From Betaproteobacteria bacterium (GTDB lineage Bacteria; Pseudomonadota; Gammaproteobacteria; Burkholderiales; Rhodocyclaceae): a DNA stretch of 58,930 bases. The notes below the pieces were generated by a model. The model was not told the origin of the DNA, searched no databases, and saw only the letters and a list, made by a program, of their open reading frames with translations. Positions 48,909 through 58,900 of this stretch are shown here, piece by piece; positions within the stretch are counted from its first letter, which is position 1, and each line of letters starts with the position of its first letter. Both the position numbers and the translations under genes were made by a program. Location: positions 1 to 58,930 of the forward strand of contig VGHJ01000011.1 in the NCBI GenBank assembly GCA_016868295.1. Direction: 5' to 3'.

Positions 48909-49423
48909 GACTTCAGGATTTCCTGCTCAAGCTGCCGGGCGACCGCCAGGGGCGTCCTGCCACCGCCCTCCAGCACGATGTCGGCGATTTCACGATACAA
49001 GGGGTCGCGCTGCGCGTGCAATTCGCGGATCCTTTCCTGCGGATTGTCCACCTGGAGCAGAGGGCGGTTGCGATCGTGCTTGGTTCGCGCATAGAGTTCG
49101 TCAGGCGGCACGCACAGGTAGATCACCAGTCCCGTCCCGGCCAGCAGGCAGCGATTCTGCGGTGCCAGAACGGCACCGCCGCCGGTGGCCAGCACCAGGC
49201 CGCGCTCCTCCGCGAGTGCTTCGAGCACCTGCGATTCCCGTTTGCGGAAACCCACCTCCCCCTCGATGTCGAAGATGACGGGGATGCGCACGCCGGTGCG
49301 CGCCTCGATCTCGTGGTCGCAGTCGACAAAGCGCTTCTTCAGCCGTCGGGCAAGATGTCGGCCGATCGTCGTCTTGCCCGCCCCCATCATGCCCACGAAA
49401 TAGATGTTCTCGCAGGATTTCAC
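48896..49423 (-). CDS. aroK: Shikimate kinase
   Basis: A 175-residue P-loop kinase phosphorylating shikimate. Walker [16 protein letters not shown], the DxD segment [42 protein letters not shown] and the lid [12 protein letters not shown] are all in order. The start is a GTG at 49423. It is preceded by an intrinsic terminator 34 bp upstream, so aroK may have its own promoter or depend on read-through from the pilus locus, with which it is conventionally linked. Confidence 0.97.
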   Translation of the reverse strand: MKSCENIYFVGMMGAGKTTIGRHLARRLKKRFVDCDHEIEARTGVRIPVIFDIEGEVGFRKRESQVLEALAEERGLVLATGGGAVLAPQNRCLLAGTGLVIYLCVPPDELYARTKHDRNRPLLQVDNPQERIRELHAQRDPLYREIADIVLEGGGRTPLAVARQLEQEILKSCKP

Positions 49424-49456
49424 CCGGGAATTCTAGCAGGGGGCCGGCACCCCCGG

Positions 49457-49483
49457 AAAAAGAAGGGCCGGCTGGGCCGGCCC
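49457..49483 (-). terminator. Intrinsic terminator after the pilM'-'pilQ fusion
   Basis: Minus strand: GGGCCGGC, loop CCA, GCCGGCCC (plus 49465-49483), followed by TTCTTTTT (49464-49457). It is placed 20 bp after the fusion stop codon and ahead of aroK. Confidence 0.8.
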
Positions 49484-49502
49484 CGGAACGCTTGCGCGTG
49501 GC

Positions 49503-50372
49503 TCAGCGAATGGCCAACTCCTGGCTGATGATCTTCGGCGTGATGAAGACCAGCAGCTCGGTCTTGTTGTCCTTCTGCTCCTTGTGCCGGAAGAGGAAGC
49601 CGACATAGGGCACGTCGCCCAGGAGGGGGATCTTCGTATTGATGACCCGCTCGTCCTGCGTATAGATGCCGCCGATGACAACGGTGCCACCGTTCTCCAC
49701 CAGCACCTCGGTCTTGACGTGCTTGGTGTCGATGGCCACGCCGGCGCCAGTCGATATCGTGGTGTTGGGCGAGTCCTTGTTGACGTCCACCGTCAGGTTG
49801 ACGCGGCCGTCGGGCGCAATCTGCGGCTTGACCTTGAGCGAGAGATTGGCCTTGCGGAAGGAAACGCTGGTCGCGCCGGAGCTGGTCGCCTGCTGGTAGG
49901 GAATCTCGACGCCCTGCTCGATCAGCGCCTCGACCTGGTCGGCCGTGATGACGCGCGGACTGGAAATGATCTTACCCTTGCCGTCCGCTTCCAACGCACT
50001 CACCTCGAGGTTCAGGATGTACTGGTTGGCTTCGGATTCGACCTGCACTTCGAGTTCCCGCTCGCGCAACCCGGCCTGGACGATGATCTTCTTGGTGATC
50101 ACCGCCGCCGCCGGCAACGCCATGGCGACGAACTTCGTCGAGGTACCCATGCGCTTCCAGGCGCGCTTGACGGCATCGGCGACCGCTTCGAGATTCGTGA
50201 TGTTCCCATCCACCACGGCGTCCCGCGGCAGGGTCTCGATCGCGTAGCGCTCGATTCGGTAGTTCCCTTTCGACGCCTCCGACAGTTCGACCATCTTCAC
50301 CGATGACGAACTGATGTCGAGCCCCAATAGCGGGCGCGCCTTCGGGTTGAATATCGAGAGATCTATTTGCAA
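49503..50372 (-). pseudogene. In-frame pilM'-'pilQ deletion fusion (type IV pilus locus remnant)
   Basis: The 289-residue product joins two proteins. Residues 1-119 are the N-terminus of PilM, the cytoplasmic actin-like pilus platform protein (LLGLDISSSSVKMVELSEAS; KFVAMALPAAAVITKKIIVQ; VQVESEANQYI). From about residue 120 it is the C-terminal secretin domain of PilQ, the outer-membrane pore (SALEADGKGKIISSPRVITA; QGVEIPYQQATSSGATSVSF; LLGDVPYVGFLF; TELLVFITPKI). The seam is near 50016. Missing are the rest of pilM, all of pilN, pilO, pilP, and the pilQ signal peptide and N-domains. The product can be neither a functional PilM nor an exported secretin. Start: TTG at 50372 with AAGGA upstream. 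Natural deletion and mis-assembly are both possible. Confidence 0.9.
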
Positions 50373-50647
50373 GGAAAATCCTTTTGTATTCTCGTTAGTT
50401 AGGCGCAATACGGATAATTTACATTAAATCCTAGCAACAACTATGCCCCCTGTAAAGTTTTTTTTAGCACGGCATGTCTCCAAATTACGGCACCCTCATA
50501 GCAGTCTCTCCACTAATGGTTAATTAATTGATTATTAAGTCACAAACCATCTCGATCGACATCGGGTCGCGGCGCCGCGCCCTGGTCGCAAGCCACCGGG
50601 ACAGGCAAGGCATATAATGGCGCGCTTTCTTATCATGCGAGTTCCGC
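50373..50647. promoter_or_regulatory. AT-rich divergent region between pilM' and mrcA
   Basis: A 275-bp gap noticeably richer in A+T than the genes around it, including a run of eight T (near 50458-50465) and TTAATTAATTGATTATTAA (near 50520-50538). Besides the pilM promoter it holds TATAAT at 50613-50618, a likely -10 box for mrcA on the plus strand with no convincing -35. I see no gene in it. Confidence 0.5.
50428..50456 (-). promoter_or_regulatory. Promoter upstream of the pilM start
   Basis: Minus strand TTTACA (50456-50451), 17 bp, TAGGAT (50433-50428). It gives a leader of about 50 nt to the TTG start, so the fusion gene should still be transcribed. Confidence 0.6.
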
Positions 50648-52972
50648 TTGCCTGCAGTTTTGCGCTGGGTCGCCTACCCCTTCCTGTTCCTTGCCGGCCT
50701 TGCTTTGATCGGCGTTGCGCTGGTGGCGATCGTTGTCGTGCTGGCGTATCCGCAGCTCCCCTCGCTCGAGGTGCTCACCGACTACCAGCCCAAGATTCCG
50801 CTGCGGATCTATACGGCCGACGGCCACCTGATCGGAGAATTCGGCGAGGAGCGCCGCGCCCTCGTGCGCATACAGGACGTGCCTCCGGCCATGAAGCAGG
50901 CCATCCTGGCCGCCGAGGACGAGCGCTTCTACCAGCACCCCGGCGTGGACACCCTCGGCGTGCTGCGTGCGGCGTATGCCAACTTCACCAGCGGCGGCAA
51001 GCGCCAGGGCGCCAGCACCATCACCATGCAGGTGGCGCGCAATTTCTTCCTCTCGAGCGAAAAGACGCTGACGCGCAAGGTGTACGAAGCCTTGCTCGCC
51101 TTCAAGATCGAGAACAATCTCAGCAAGGACGAGATACTCGAGGTCTACGTCAACCAGATCTATCTCGGTCAGCGCGCCTATGGTTTCGCGGCCGCGGCCC
51201 AGATCTACTACGGCAAGCCGCTGAAGAGCCTTTCCGTCGCCGAGATGGCCATGCTGGCCGGACTGCCCAAAGCCCCTTCCAGCTTCAATCCGGTCGCCAA
51301 CCCGAAGCGCGCCAAGCAGCGCCAGCTCTACGTCTTGCGCCGCATGCGCGAACTCGGCTTCATCGACGACGCCCAGCTTGCCGAGGCGCAAAAACAGGAC
51401 CTGCGCATCAAGCGCGACGTCAATGAATTCGCCGTGCGCGCCGACTATGTCGCGGAAATGGCGCGCCAGATCGCCTTCGAGCGATTCCAGGAGGAGGCGT
51501 ACACGCGCGGCCTGCGCGTCATCACCACCATCCTGAAGGCGGACCAGGAGGCAGCCTACGCCAGCCTGCGCCGCGGCGTCCTCGACTACGACAGGCGCCA
51601 CGGCTATCGCGGCGCGAAAGGCTATGTTGATCTGGGGCAGCCCGGCACGGCCCTGGACGAGACGCTGGAGGAGGCGCTGCACGACGAGATCGATTCGGAC
51701 GACATCCACGCCGCCATCGTCCTCGAGTCGGGTCCGAAGCTGGTGAAAGCCTACCGCCGCGGCGGCGAGACGGTGCAGATCTCCGGCGACGGCCTCAAGT
51801 TCGCGCAGCGCATGCTCGACGACAAGGCGCCCGCCAACAAACGGCTGCGCCGCGGCGCCCTCGTCCATGTGCTGAAGGACGACAAAGGCAGCTGGCAGAT
51901 CGTCCAGCTGCCCGAGGTCGAGGCGGCCTTCGTCGCGGCCAGCCCGGTCGACGGCGCCGTCCGCGCCCTGGTCGGCGGATTCGATTTCAGCCGCAACAAG
52001 TTCAACCATGTGACGCAGGCCTGGCGCCAGCCGGGTTCGAGCTTCAAGCCCTTCATCTATTCCGCCGCCCTGGAGAAGGGCTACACCCCGGCCAGCGTCA
52101 TCCAGGACGAGCCGTTGGTCGTTTCCGCCGAGGAAACCGGCAGCCAGGTATGGGAGCCGAAGAACTACGACGGCAAGTTCGAGGGGCCCATGAGCATGCG
52201 CACGGGGCTGGCCAAATCGAAGAACCTCGTCTCCATCCGCATCCTGAGGTCGATCGGCACGCACTATGCGCAGGACTACGTCACGCGCTTCGGCTTCGAG
52301 GCCGACAAGCACCCGCCCTATTTCACCATGGCGCTGGGTGCGGGCAGCGTGACGCCCTGGCAGCAGCTGACAGGCTATGCCGTCTTCGCCAACGGCGGCT
52401 ACCGCGTCCAGCCGTATGTGGTGCAGCAGATCCTCGATGACAATGGCAACGTGCTGGCGGAGGCCCAGCCCGTCGTCGCCGGCGACGAGAACCTGCGCGT
52501 CATCGATCCGCGCAACGCCTTTCTGATGGACAGCATGATGCACGACGTCGTGCGGCGCGGCACTGCGACGCGCGCCCAGGCGCTCAAGCGCGGCGACCTT
52601 GCCGGAAAGACGGGCACCACGAACGATTTCGTCGACGCCTGGTTCTGCGGCTATCAGCCGACGCTGGTCGGCATCGCCTGGATCGGCTTCGATCGGCCGA
52701 AGAAGCTGGGCAATGGCGAGACGGGCGGCTTTGCCGCCCTGCCAATCTGGATCGGCTACATGGAGAAGGCCCTGAAGGGCGTGCCCGAATCCAGCATGCC
52801 GACGCCGGAAGGGCTGGTCAGCATCAAGATACCGGCGGAAGACTCGGGCGAGGCAGGCAAGGGCACCGAGCTGATCTACAAGGAAAGCCTGCCGCCGCCG
52901 CAGGAGCAGGGCGAGCCGGGCGCGCCGCAGCGGATGACCATTCCGCCACCCAATTCGAACATCTCCGGCTGA
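50648..52972 (+). CDS. mrcA: Penicillin-binding protein 1A (bifunctional transglycosylase/transpeptidase)
   Basis: A 774-residue peptidoglycan synthase. A membrane anchor (residues about 8-34) is followed by the glycosyltransferase domain with catalytic E90 (LAAEDERFYQHPGVD; GASTITMQVARNFFL; EILEVYVNQIYLGQRAYGF), an OB-like insert, and the transpeptidase with S464 of SSFKPF, SKN in GLAKSKNLVSIRI and KTGTTNDF. The only start in frame before the anchor is TTG at 50648 (another TTG at 50660); the ATG at 50635 is out of frame. It is divergent from pilM, the usual betaproteobacterial arrangement, and converges on cyaY with adjoining stop codons. Confidence 0.95.
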   Translation: MPAVLRWVAYPFLFLAGLALIGVALVAIVVVLAYPQLPSLEVLTDYQPKIPLRIYTADGHLIGEFGEERRALVRIQDVPPAMKQAILAAEDERFYQHPGVDTLGVLRAAYANFTSGGKRQGASTITMQVARNFFLSSEKTLTRKVYEALLAFKIENNLSKDEILEVYVNQIYLGQRAYGFAAAAQIYYGKPLKSLSVAEMAMLAGLPKAPSSFNPVANPKRAKQRQLYVLRRMRELGFIDDAQLAEAQKQDLRIKRDVNEFAVRADYVAEMARQIAFERFQEEAYTRGLRVITTILKADQEAAYASLRRGVLDYDRRHGYRGAKGYVDLGQPGTALDETLEEALHDEIDSDDIHAAIVLESGPKLVKAYRRGGETVQISGDGLKFAQRMLDDKAPANKRLRRGALVHVLKDDKGSWQIVQLPEVEAAFVAASPVDGAVRALVGGFDFSRNKFNHVTQAWRQPGSSFKPFIYSAALEKGYTPASVIQDEPLVVSAEETGSQVWEPKNYDGKFEGPMSMRTGLAKSKNLVSIRILRSIGTHYAQDYVTRFGFEADKHPPYFTMALGAGSVTPWQQLTGYAVFANGGYRVQPYVVQQILDDNGNVLAEAQPVVAGDENLRVIDPRNAFLMDSMMHDVVRRGTATRAQALKRGDLAGKTGTTNDFVDAWFCGYQPTLVGIAWIGFDRPKKLGNGETGGFAALPIWIGYMEKALKGVPESSMPTPEGLVSIKIPAEDSGEAGKGTELIYKESLPPPQEQGEPGAPQRMTIPPPNSNISG

Positions 52973-53290
52973 TCAGGCCAGGACGATGTCCTCGCCCGCC
53001 TGGCCGGAAGCGAGCCGGCGCAGCGATTCGAACAGCTCCGCGCCACTGCGCGTATCGACCCACCGCCCGCCCTCGAGGCGGAAGTGAAAGCCGCCGGCAC
53101 GCGCCGCCACCCAGATCTCGCGCGCGGCGGCATGGCGATTGACGATGATCCTGCTGCCGTCGCCAAACTCGATCTCGAGCACGCCGCCGGGCTGCAATTC
53201 GTAATCGACGTCGGCCGTGCAGACGTCCAGCGCCTGTTCCAGCCTCGCCAGCACGGCCGTGGCCGCCGTGTCGAATTCGGTTTCTTCCAT
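52973..53290 (-). CDS. cyaY: Iron donor protein CyaY (bacterial frataxin)
   Basis: A 105-residue frataxin that binds iron and tunes the cysteine desulfurase in Fe-S cluster assembly. The N-terminal helix EETEFDTAATAVLARLEQAL carries the acidic ridge, followed by the beta-sheet motifs VLEIEFGDGSRIIVNRH and REIWVAARAGGFHFR with GRWVDTRSGAELFESL. Length is typical (about 106). It is divergent from lptM by 29 bp, the usual cyaY/lptM-lysA arrangement. Confidence 0.96.
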   Translation of the reverse strand: MEETEFDTAATAVLARLEQALDVCTADVDYELQPGGVLEIEFGDGSRIIVNRHAAAREIWVAARAGGFHFRLEGGRWVDTRSGAELFESLRRLASGQAGEDIVLA

Positions 53291-53319
53291 CTCTGACCTT
53301 CTGCTAACATCGCTGCATC

Positions 53320-53514
53320 ATGCGTACACCGGCCATCGTCTTCCGCGCAGCCTGCACACTCTGCGCCGCCCTGCTCCTCGTCGCCTGCGGCACGCGGACC
53401 ATCCTCAAACTGCCGCCCAAACCCGTCGCGACGGAAAGTGCGCAACCCTCCTCTTCGCCAGCCGCGCCGTCCAAGGCCGATGATAGCAAAGCCGGGGACA
53501 ACGCCTCGCGATGA
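53320..53514 (+). CDS. lptM: LptM-like small lipoprotein
   Basis: A 64-residue lipoprotein: signal peptide with lipobox LLVAC, the lipidated Cys at residue 23, then CGTRTILKLPPKP in place of the usual CGxKGPLYLP, and a low-complexity Ser/Ala/Asp tail. In E. coli LptM (YifL) assists oxidative maturation of the LptD LPS translocon. Its place between cyaY and lysA is conserved and supports the call; its stop overlaps the lysA start as ATGA. Confidence 0.85.
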   Translation: MRTPAIVFRAACTLCAALLLVACGTRTILKLPPKPVATESAQPSSSPAAPSKADDSKAGDNASR

Positions 53515-54755
53515 ACCTCTTCGACTACCGTGACGGGGTCCTCTGCGCCGAAGGCGTGCCATTGCCGCAGATCGCGGCCGAACACGGCACGCCTTGCTTC
53601 GTCTATTCACGCGCCGCCCTGATCGCGCGGCTGGACGAATACCGCCAGGTCGTGGCCGAACGCGACGCGCTGATCTGCTACGCAGTCAAGGCCAACTCGA
53701 ATCTCGCCATCCTGAATCTCTTCGCCCGCGCCGGCGCCGGCTTCGACATCGTCTCCGGCGGCGAACTGGCGCGCGTGCGCGCCGCCGGCGGCAACCCGGC
53801 CAAGGTGGTGTTCTCGGGCGTGGGCAAATCGCGACATGAAATGCGCGCGGCGCTGGAAGCGGGCATCCTCTGCTTCAACGTCGAGTCGGCCGCCGAACTC
53901 GAAGCGCTGAACGAAGTCGCCGGCAGCCTGGGCCGGCGCGCGCCGGTGTCGCTGCGCGTGAACCCGGATGTCGATCCGAAGACGCACCCCTACATCGCCA
54001 CCGGCCTGAAGAACACCAAGTTCGGCATCCCCTTCGACGAGGCGCTGCCGCTGTACCGGCACGCCCGCTCGCTGCCGCACGTGGACGTCCGCGGCATCGA
54101 CTGCCACATCGGCTCGCAGCTGCTCGATCCGGCGCCGGCCGCCGAGGCCGCCGCCAGGCTGCTCGGCCTGGTCGACGCGCTCGCCGCCGAAGGCATCGCC
54201 CTCGCCCACATCGACGTCGGCGGCGGCATGGGCATCCGCTACCGCGACGAGCCGGCGCCGACGGCCGGGGAATATCTGGCGCCGCTGCTCGCCGTGCTCT
54301 CCGGCCGGCGGGAGAAGCTGCTGTTCGAACCGGGCCGCTCGCTGGTCGGCAACGCCGGCATCCTGCTCACCCGCATCGAATACCTCAAGCATGGCGAGGA
54401 GAAGCACTTCGCCGTCGTCGATGCCGCCATGAACGACCTGATGCGGCCCGCGCTCTACGACGCCTGGCACGACATCGAGCCGGTCCGGCAGCGGCCTGGC
54501 GCGGCGACGGAATACGAGGTCGTCGGGCCGGTGTGCGAGTCGGGCGACTTCCTCGGCCACGGCCGGCGCCTGGCGGTCGAGGCGGGGGATCTCCTCGCCA
54601 TCCGTTCCGCCGGCGCCTACGGCATGGCGATGAGCTCCAATTACAACACCCGCCCGCGCGCCGCCGAGGTGATGGTCGACGGCGGCCGCATCCATCTCGT
54701 GCGCGAACGGGAACAAGTCGCGCAGCTTTTCGCCGGCGAGCATGTCCTGCCCTGA
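53511..54755 (+). CDS. lysA: Diaminopimelate decarboxylase
   Basis: A 414-residue PLP enzyme for the last step of lysine synthesis. The PLP Lys is in CYAVKANSNLAILNL; other landmarks are FDIVSGGELARVRAAG, HPYIATGLKNTKFGIPFDEA, GIDCHIGSQLLD, HIDVGGGMGIRY, EPGRSLVGNAGILLTR, GPVCESGDFLG and SAGAYGMAMSSNYNTRPRAA. Its ATG overlaps the lptM stop by 4 bp and its end runs next to the efflux adaptor gene. Confidence 0.97.
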   Translation: MNLFDYRDGVLCAEGVPLPQIAAEHGTPCFVYSRAALIARLDEYRQVVAERDALICYAVKANSNLAILNLFARAGAGFDIVSGGELARVRAAGGNPAKVVFSGVGKSRHEMRAALEAGILCFNVESAAELEALNEVAGSLGRRAPVSLRVNPDVDPKTHPYIATGLKNTKFGIPFDEALPLYRHARSLPHVDVRGIDCHIGSQLLDPAPAAEAAARLLGLVDALAAEGIALAHIDVGGGMGIRYRDEPAPTAGEYLAPLLAVLSGRREKLLFEPGRSLVGNAGILLTRIEYLKHGEEKHFAVVDAAMNDLMRPALYDAWHDIEPVRQRPGAATEYEVVGPVCESGDFLGHGRRLAVEAGDLLAIRSAGAYGMAMSSNYNTRPRAAEVMVDGGRIHLVREREQVAQLFAGEHVLP

Positions 54756-54765
54756 CCGCGATGCC

Positions 54766-55920
54766 ATGAGCCGCCGACTTCCCCTTCTGCTCGTCGCAAC
54801 GCTGGCGCTCGTCGCCTGCCAGAAAACGGAGGAAAAAAAGGTACCCGGCCCGCCGCCGACCCTGATCACCGTCACCCAGGCCAAGGCCGGCGCCATGGAG
54901 GTCGTCGAGGAAACCCTCGGCGCGCTGGAATCGGAACTCGACCCGAAGATCGGCGCGGAGGTCGCCGGCAAAGTCGTCCGGATGCTCGCCTCCTCGGGCA
55001 AGACGGTCAGGAAAGGGGAACTGCTGGCGGTCATCGACGCCACGGATTTCGCGCTGCAGAACCGCGCGGACGAAGCCGAGCGCAAGCGCACCGAGGCCCT
55101 GCTGGCCCAGCAGGAGCGTGTCGTCGAGCGCCAGCAGCAACTGGTGCAGAAGGGCTTCATTTCGCAGAACGCCGCCGACGATGCCCGCGCCCAGCGCGAC
55201 GCGCTGCGCGAACAGCTGGTCGCGGCGAGCGCGCGCGGCGACCTGAGCCGTCGCAGCCAGGGCAAGGCGCGCGTGGTGGCCCCCTTCGACGGCACCGTGG
55301 AGACCGCCATCGCCTCGGCCGGAGACTACGTCAAGGTCGGCGACCCGCTGTTCCAGTTCGTCTCTTCCAGGAAACTGCGCGCCCACCTGCCCTTTCCGGA
55401 ATCCGCCGCGCCGCGCCTGAAGAAAGGCCAGGCCGTCATCCTCACCTCCCCCCTGCTGCCGGGCCGGGAGATCCGTGCCGCCGTCAGCGACATCAAGCCC
55501 GGCGTGTCGGAGACGGGCCGCGCACTCGACGTCATCGTCGACATCGACAACCGGGCAGGCTACAGGCCCGGCGGCACAGTCAACGCCGCGGTCATCGTCG
55601 CCCGACGCGAGGATGCCGTGCTGGTGCCGGAGCAGAGCGTCGTGCTGCGTCCGGCCGGCAAGGTGGTGTACGCCATCGCCGAGGGCAAGGCGCAGCAGCG
55701 CATCGTCGAGGTCGGCGCCAAGCGCGGCGGCATGGTGGAGATTCTCAAGGGCCTGCCGGCCGGCACCACCGTTGCGCTGGACGGTGCCGGCTTCCTCACG
55801 AATAACGCTTCGGTCGTCGTCAAGGAGCCGGGCAAGCCGGCGACGGCGAAACCAGCGGAAAGTCAGTCCCCGCAGCACGGCGCCGAAGCCCAGCCCGCCG
55901 CACAGCCCGCCAGGAAATGA
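54766..55920 (+). CDS. RND efflux system periplasmic adaptor (lipoprotein)
   Basis: A 384-residue membrane-fusion protein. MSRRLPLLLVATLALVAC forms a signal peptide with a lipobox and lipidated Cys18. The lipoyl half-motifs are LDPKIGAEVAGKVVRML and SQGKARVVAPFDGTVETAI, with a helical hairpin between (RKRTEALLAQQERVVERQQQ), then beta-barrel and membrane-proximal domains (AVLVPEQSVVLRPAGKVVYA). I chose the ATG at 54766 because it starts a clean lipoprotein signal; the ATG at 54742 inside lysA is possible. It overlaps the pump gene by ATGA. A 25-bp motif copy lies in its disordered C-terminus. Confidence 0.9.
   Translation: MSRRLPLLLVATLALVACQKTEEKKVPGPPPTLITVTQAKAGAMEVVEETLGALESELDPKIGAEVAGKVVRMLASSGKTVRKGELLAVIDATDFALQNRADEAERKRTEALLAQQERVVERQQQLVQKGFISQNAADDARAQRDALREQLVAASARGDLSRRSQGKARVVAPFDGTVETAIASAGDYVKVGDPLFQFVSSRKLRAHLPFPESAAPRLKKGQAVILTSPLLPGREIRAAVSDIKPGVSETGRALDVIVDIDNRAGYRPGGTVNAAVIVARREDAVLVPEQSVVLRPAGKVVYAIAEGKAQQRIVEVGAKRGGMVEILKGLPAGTTVALDGAGFLTNNASVVVKEPGKPATAKPAESQSPQHGAEAQPAAQPARK
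55858..55882 (+). repeat. 25-bp dispersed motif, copy J
   Basis: Reads GAAAGTCAGT, CCCCGCAGC, ACGGCG. It lies in the adaptor gene, sense to it, encoding ESQSPQHGA in the low-complexity C-terminal tail. Confidence 0.8.
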
Positions 55921-58900
55921 CCCTGCCCGAGCTTTCCATCAGGCGCCACGTCCTCGCCTGGATGCTGAGCGGTGTGCTGGTGCTGTTCGGCGTCATCAGC
56001 TACCAGCGCATCGGCATGGACCGGCTGCCCTACATCGAATTTCCGGTCGTCTCGATCACCACGGCGCTGCGGGGCGCCAATCCCGACATCGTCGATGCCA
56101 GCATCACCAACCTGCTCGAGACCTCGGTGAATAGCGTGCCGGGCATCGAGCACATCCAGTCCACCTCCTCACCCGGCATTTCGGTGATCAACATCACCTT
56201 CGGCCTGGAGAAGAAGATCGACGTCGCCTTCAACGAGGTGCAGGCCAAGGTGAACCAGGTGCTGCGCCGCCTGCCCAAGGACGTCGACCCGCCGGTGGTG
56301 GCCAAGGTGGAAACCAACGCCCAGCCGATTTTCTGGATGGCGCTGCAGGGCGACCGCACCCAGCAGCAGCTCAACCAGTACGCCATCAACGTCGTCAAGA
56401 AGAAGCTGGAGACCATCGACGGCGTCGGCGAGGTGCGCCTCGGCGGGCGGCGCGACCGCACCATTCGCGTGAATCTGCGGCCAGACCGCATGGCCGCCTT
56501 CGCCGTCACGGCGCAGGACATCAACGAGGCCTTCGCCCGGGAGCACATCCAGCTCGCCGGCGGCTTCGTCGTCGGCAAAACCACCGAGAGCCTGGTCAAG
56601 CTCGACCTCGAATTCCACCGCCTCGACGACCTGGCGCAGATGATCGTCGGGTACAAGGGCAAGTCGGCCATCCGCCTGAAGGACATCGCCGAACTGGAGG
56701 ACGGGCTCACCGACAACCGCCAGCTGGCGCGCTTCAACGGCGAGACCACCATTGGCCTCGGCATCGTCAAGATCGCCAACACCAACACCGTCGAAACAGT
56801 CGAGCGGATCAAGGCGCGCCTCGAGAACGAGATCCGCCCGCAACTGCCACCCGGCATGCGCATCACCGTCGTCTCCAACGACGCCGTCTTCATCCTCGAG
56901 ATCGTCAACTCGCTGAAGGAACACCTGCTCGAGGGCACGCTCCTCGCCGCGATCGTCGTCTGGTTCTTCCTGCGCTCGGTGCGCTCGACGCTGATCATCT
57001 CGCTCGCCATCCCCGTCTCGCTGATGGGCGCCATCGCCGTCATCTACTTCTTCGGCTTCACGCTCAACTCGCTCACCATGCTGGCGCTGCTGCTCCTGAT
57101 CGGCGTGGTAGTGGACGATTCAATCGTCGTGCTGGAGAACATCTTCCGCCACCGCGAGGAACTCGACCCCGATCCGGTGTCTGCCGCGGTCAACGGCGCC
57201 AACGAGGTGGTCTTCGCCGTCATCGCCGCCACCCTCTCGCTGGTGTCGATCTTCGCGCCGGTGATCTTTATGAGCGGCATCATCGGCCAGTTCTTCCGCT
57301 CCTTCGCCGTCGTCGTCACCTTCGGCGTGCTGGTCTCGCTCTTCGTCTCGCTGACGCTGACGCCGATGCTCTGCTCGCGCTACCTGAAGGTGGAAAAGCA
57401 GCACGGCCCCCTCTATCACCGGCTCGACCGCTTCTTCGAGGGCCTCGACCGCCTCTATCGCAACCTGCTCGACAAGGCCTTGCGCCACCGCTGGAAGGTG
57501 GTGGCCCTGACCTTGGCGACGCTGGCGGCGAGCTGGCTGCCCTTCGCCACCATCGGCAAGGGCTTCGCGCCGGAACAGGACGAGGGGCGCTTCCTCGTCT
57601 ACCTGCGCACGCCGCTCGGTTCGAGCATCGACTACACCGACTCGCGCCTGCGCATGGTCGAGGAGATCCTCGACAGGCACAAGGAGATCGTCACCGAGTT
57701 CGCCCTCATCGGCCTCGGCAGCGCGGGTCAGGTGAACCAGGGCACGGTGGTGGTGCGCATGGCGCCGCGCGAGGAGCGCGCGCTCAAGCAGCAGGAGATC
57801 ATCCCCATCATCCGCAAGGAGCTGGCGACCATCCCGGGCGCGCGCGCCTTCGCCGCGCCCTATCCGCTGGTGCAGGGCCAGCGCGGCGAGCCGCTGCAGT
57901 TCGTGCTGGTCGGCGAAAACCTGCAGGAGGTCGGCCGCCTGACGCGGGAATTGCAAGGCCGGCTCGCCGCCGAGCCGGGCATCGGCCGCCTCGACACCGA
58001 CCTGCAGCTCGACCTGCCGCAACTCGTCTTCCAGCCCGACCGCACGCGCATCGCCGCCGCCAACCTCACCTCGCAGGATGCGGCGCTGGCGGTGAACATG
58101 CTCACCGGCGGCATCGACATCGCCAAGTTCAACGACGAGCCGGGCGACGGCAGCCGCTATGACATCCGCGTCAAGGGCCGCGAGGGCGAGTTCACGCAGC
58201 CCGCCGACCTGGCGAAGATCTTCCTGCGTTCGAAGGACGGCAAGCTGGTGCGCCTCGACTCGGTGGCGACCTTCAAGGAGCAGCTCGGCCCCGCCGTGAT
58301 CGGCCGCTTCGACCTGCAGTACGCCGCCACCTTCTTCGCCTCGCCGGCCATCCCGCTCGGCGACGCCGTGGCCAAGGTGCGCGAGATCGCCGGCGAGCTG
58401 CTGCCGCCGGGCTACCAGGTCAAGTTCATCGGCCAGGCCGAGGAATTCGGCAAGACCGTCAAGTACATGGTGTTCGCCTTCGCTCTGGCGCTGGTGCTGC
58501 TCTACATGGTGCTCGCCAGCCAGTTCAACTCCTTCCTGCAACCGCTCATCATCATGCTGGCGCAGCCGCTCGCCATCATCGGCGGCGTCGCCGCGCTGTG
58601 GCTGTTCGGCCAGTCGCTCAACATCTACTCGATGATCGGGCTGGTGCTGCTGATCGGCCTGGTGGCGAAAAACTCCATCCTGCTGGTCGACCTCACCAAC
58701 CAGCGGCGCGGCGAGGGCCTGGGCGTGGACGAGGCGCTGCGCAATGCCTGCCCGATCCGCATGCGGCCGGTGCTGATGACCTCGGCGACGATCATCCTCG
58801 CCCTCTTCCCGGCGGCGCTCGGCTTGGGCGCGGGCAGCGAAACCAACCAGCCGCTGTCGATCGCCGTCATCGGCGGCATGGTCTCCTCGACGTTATTGAC

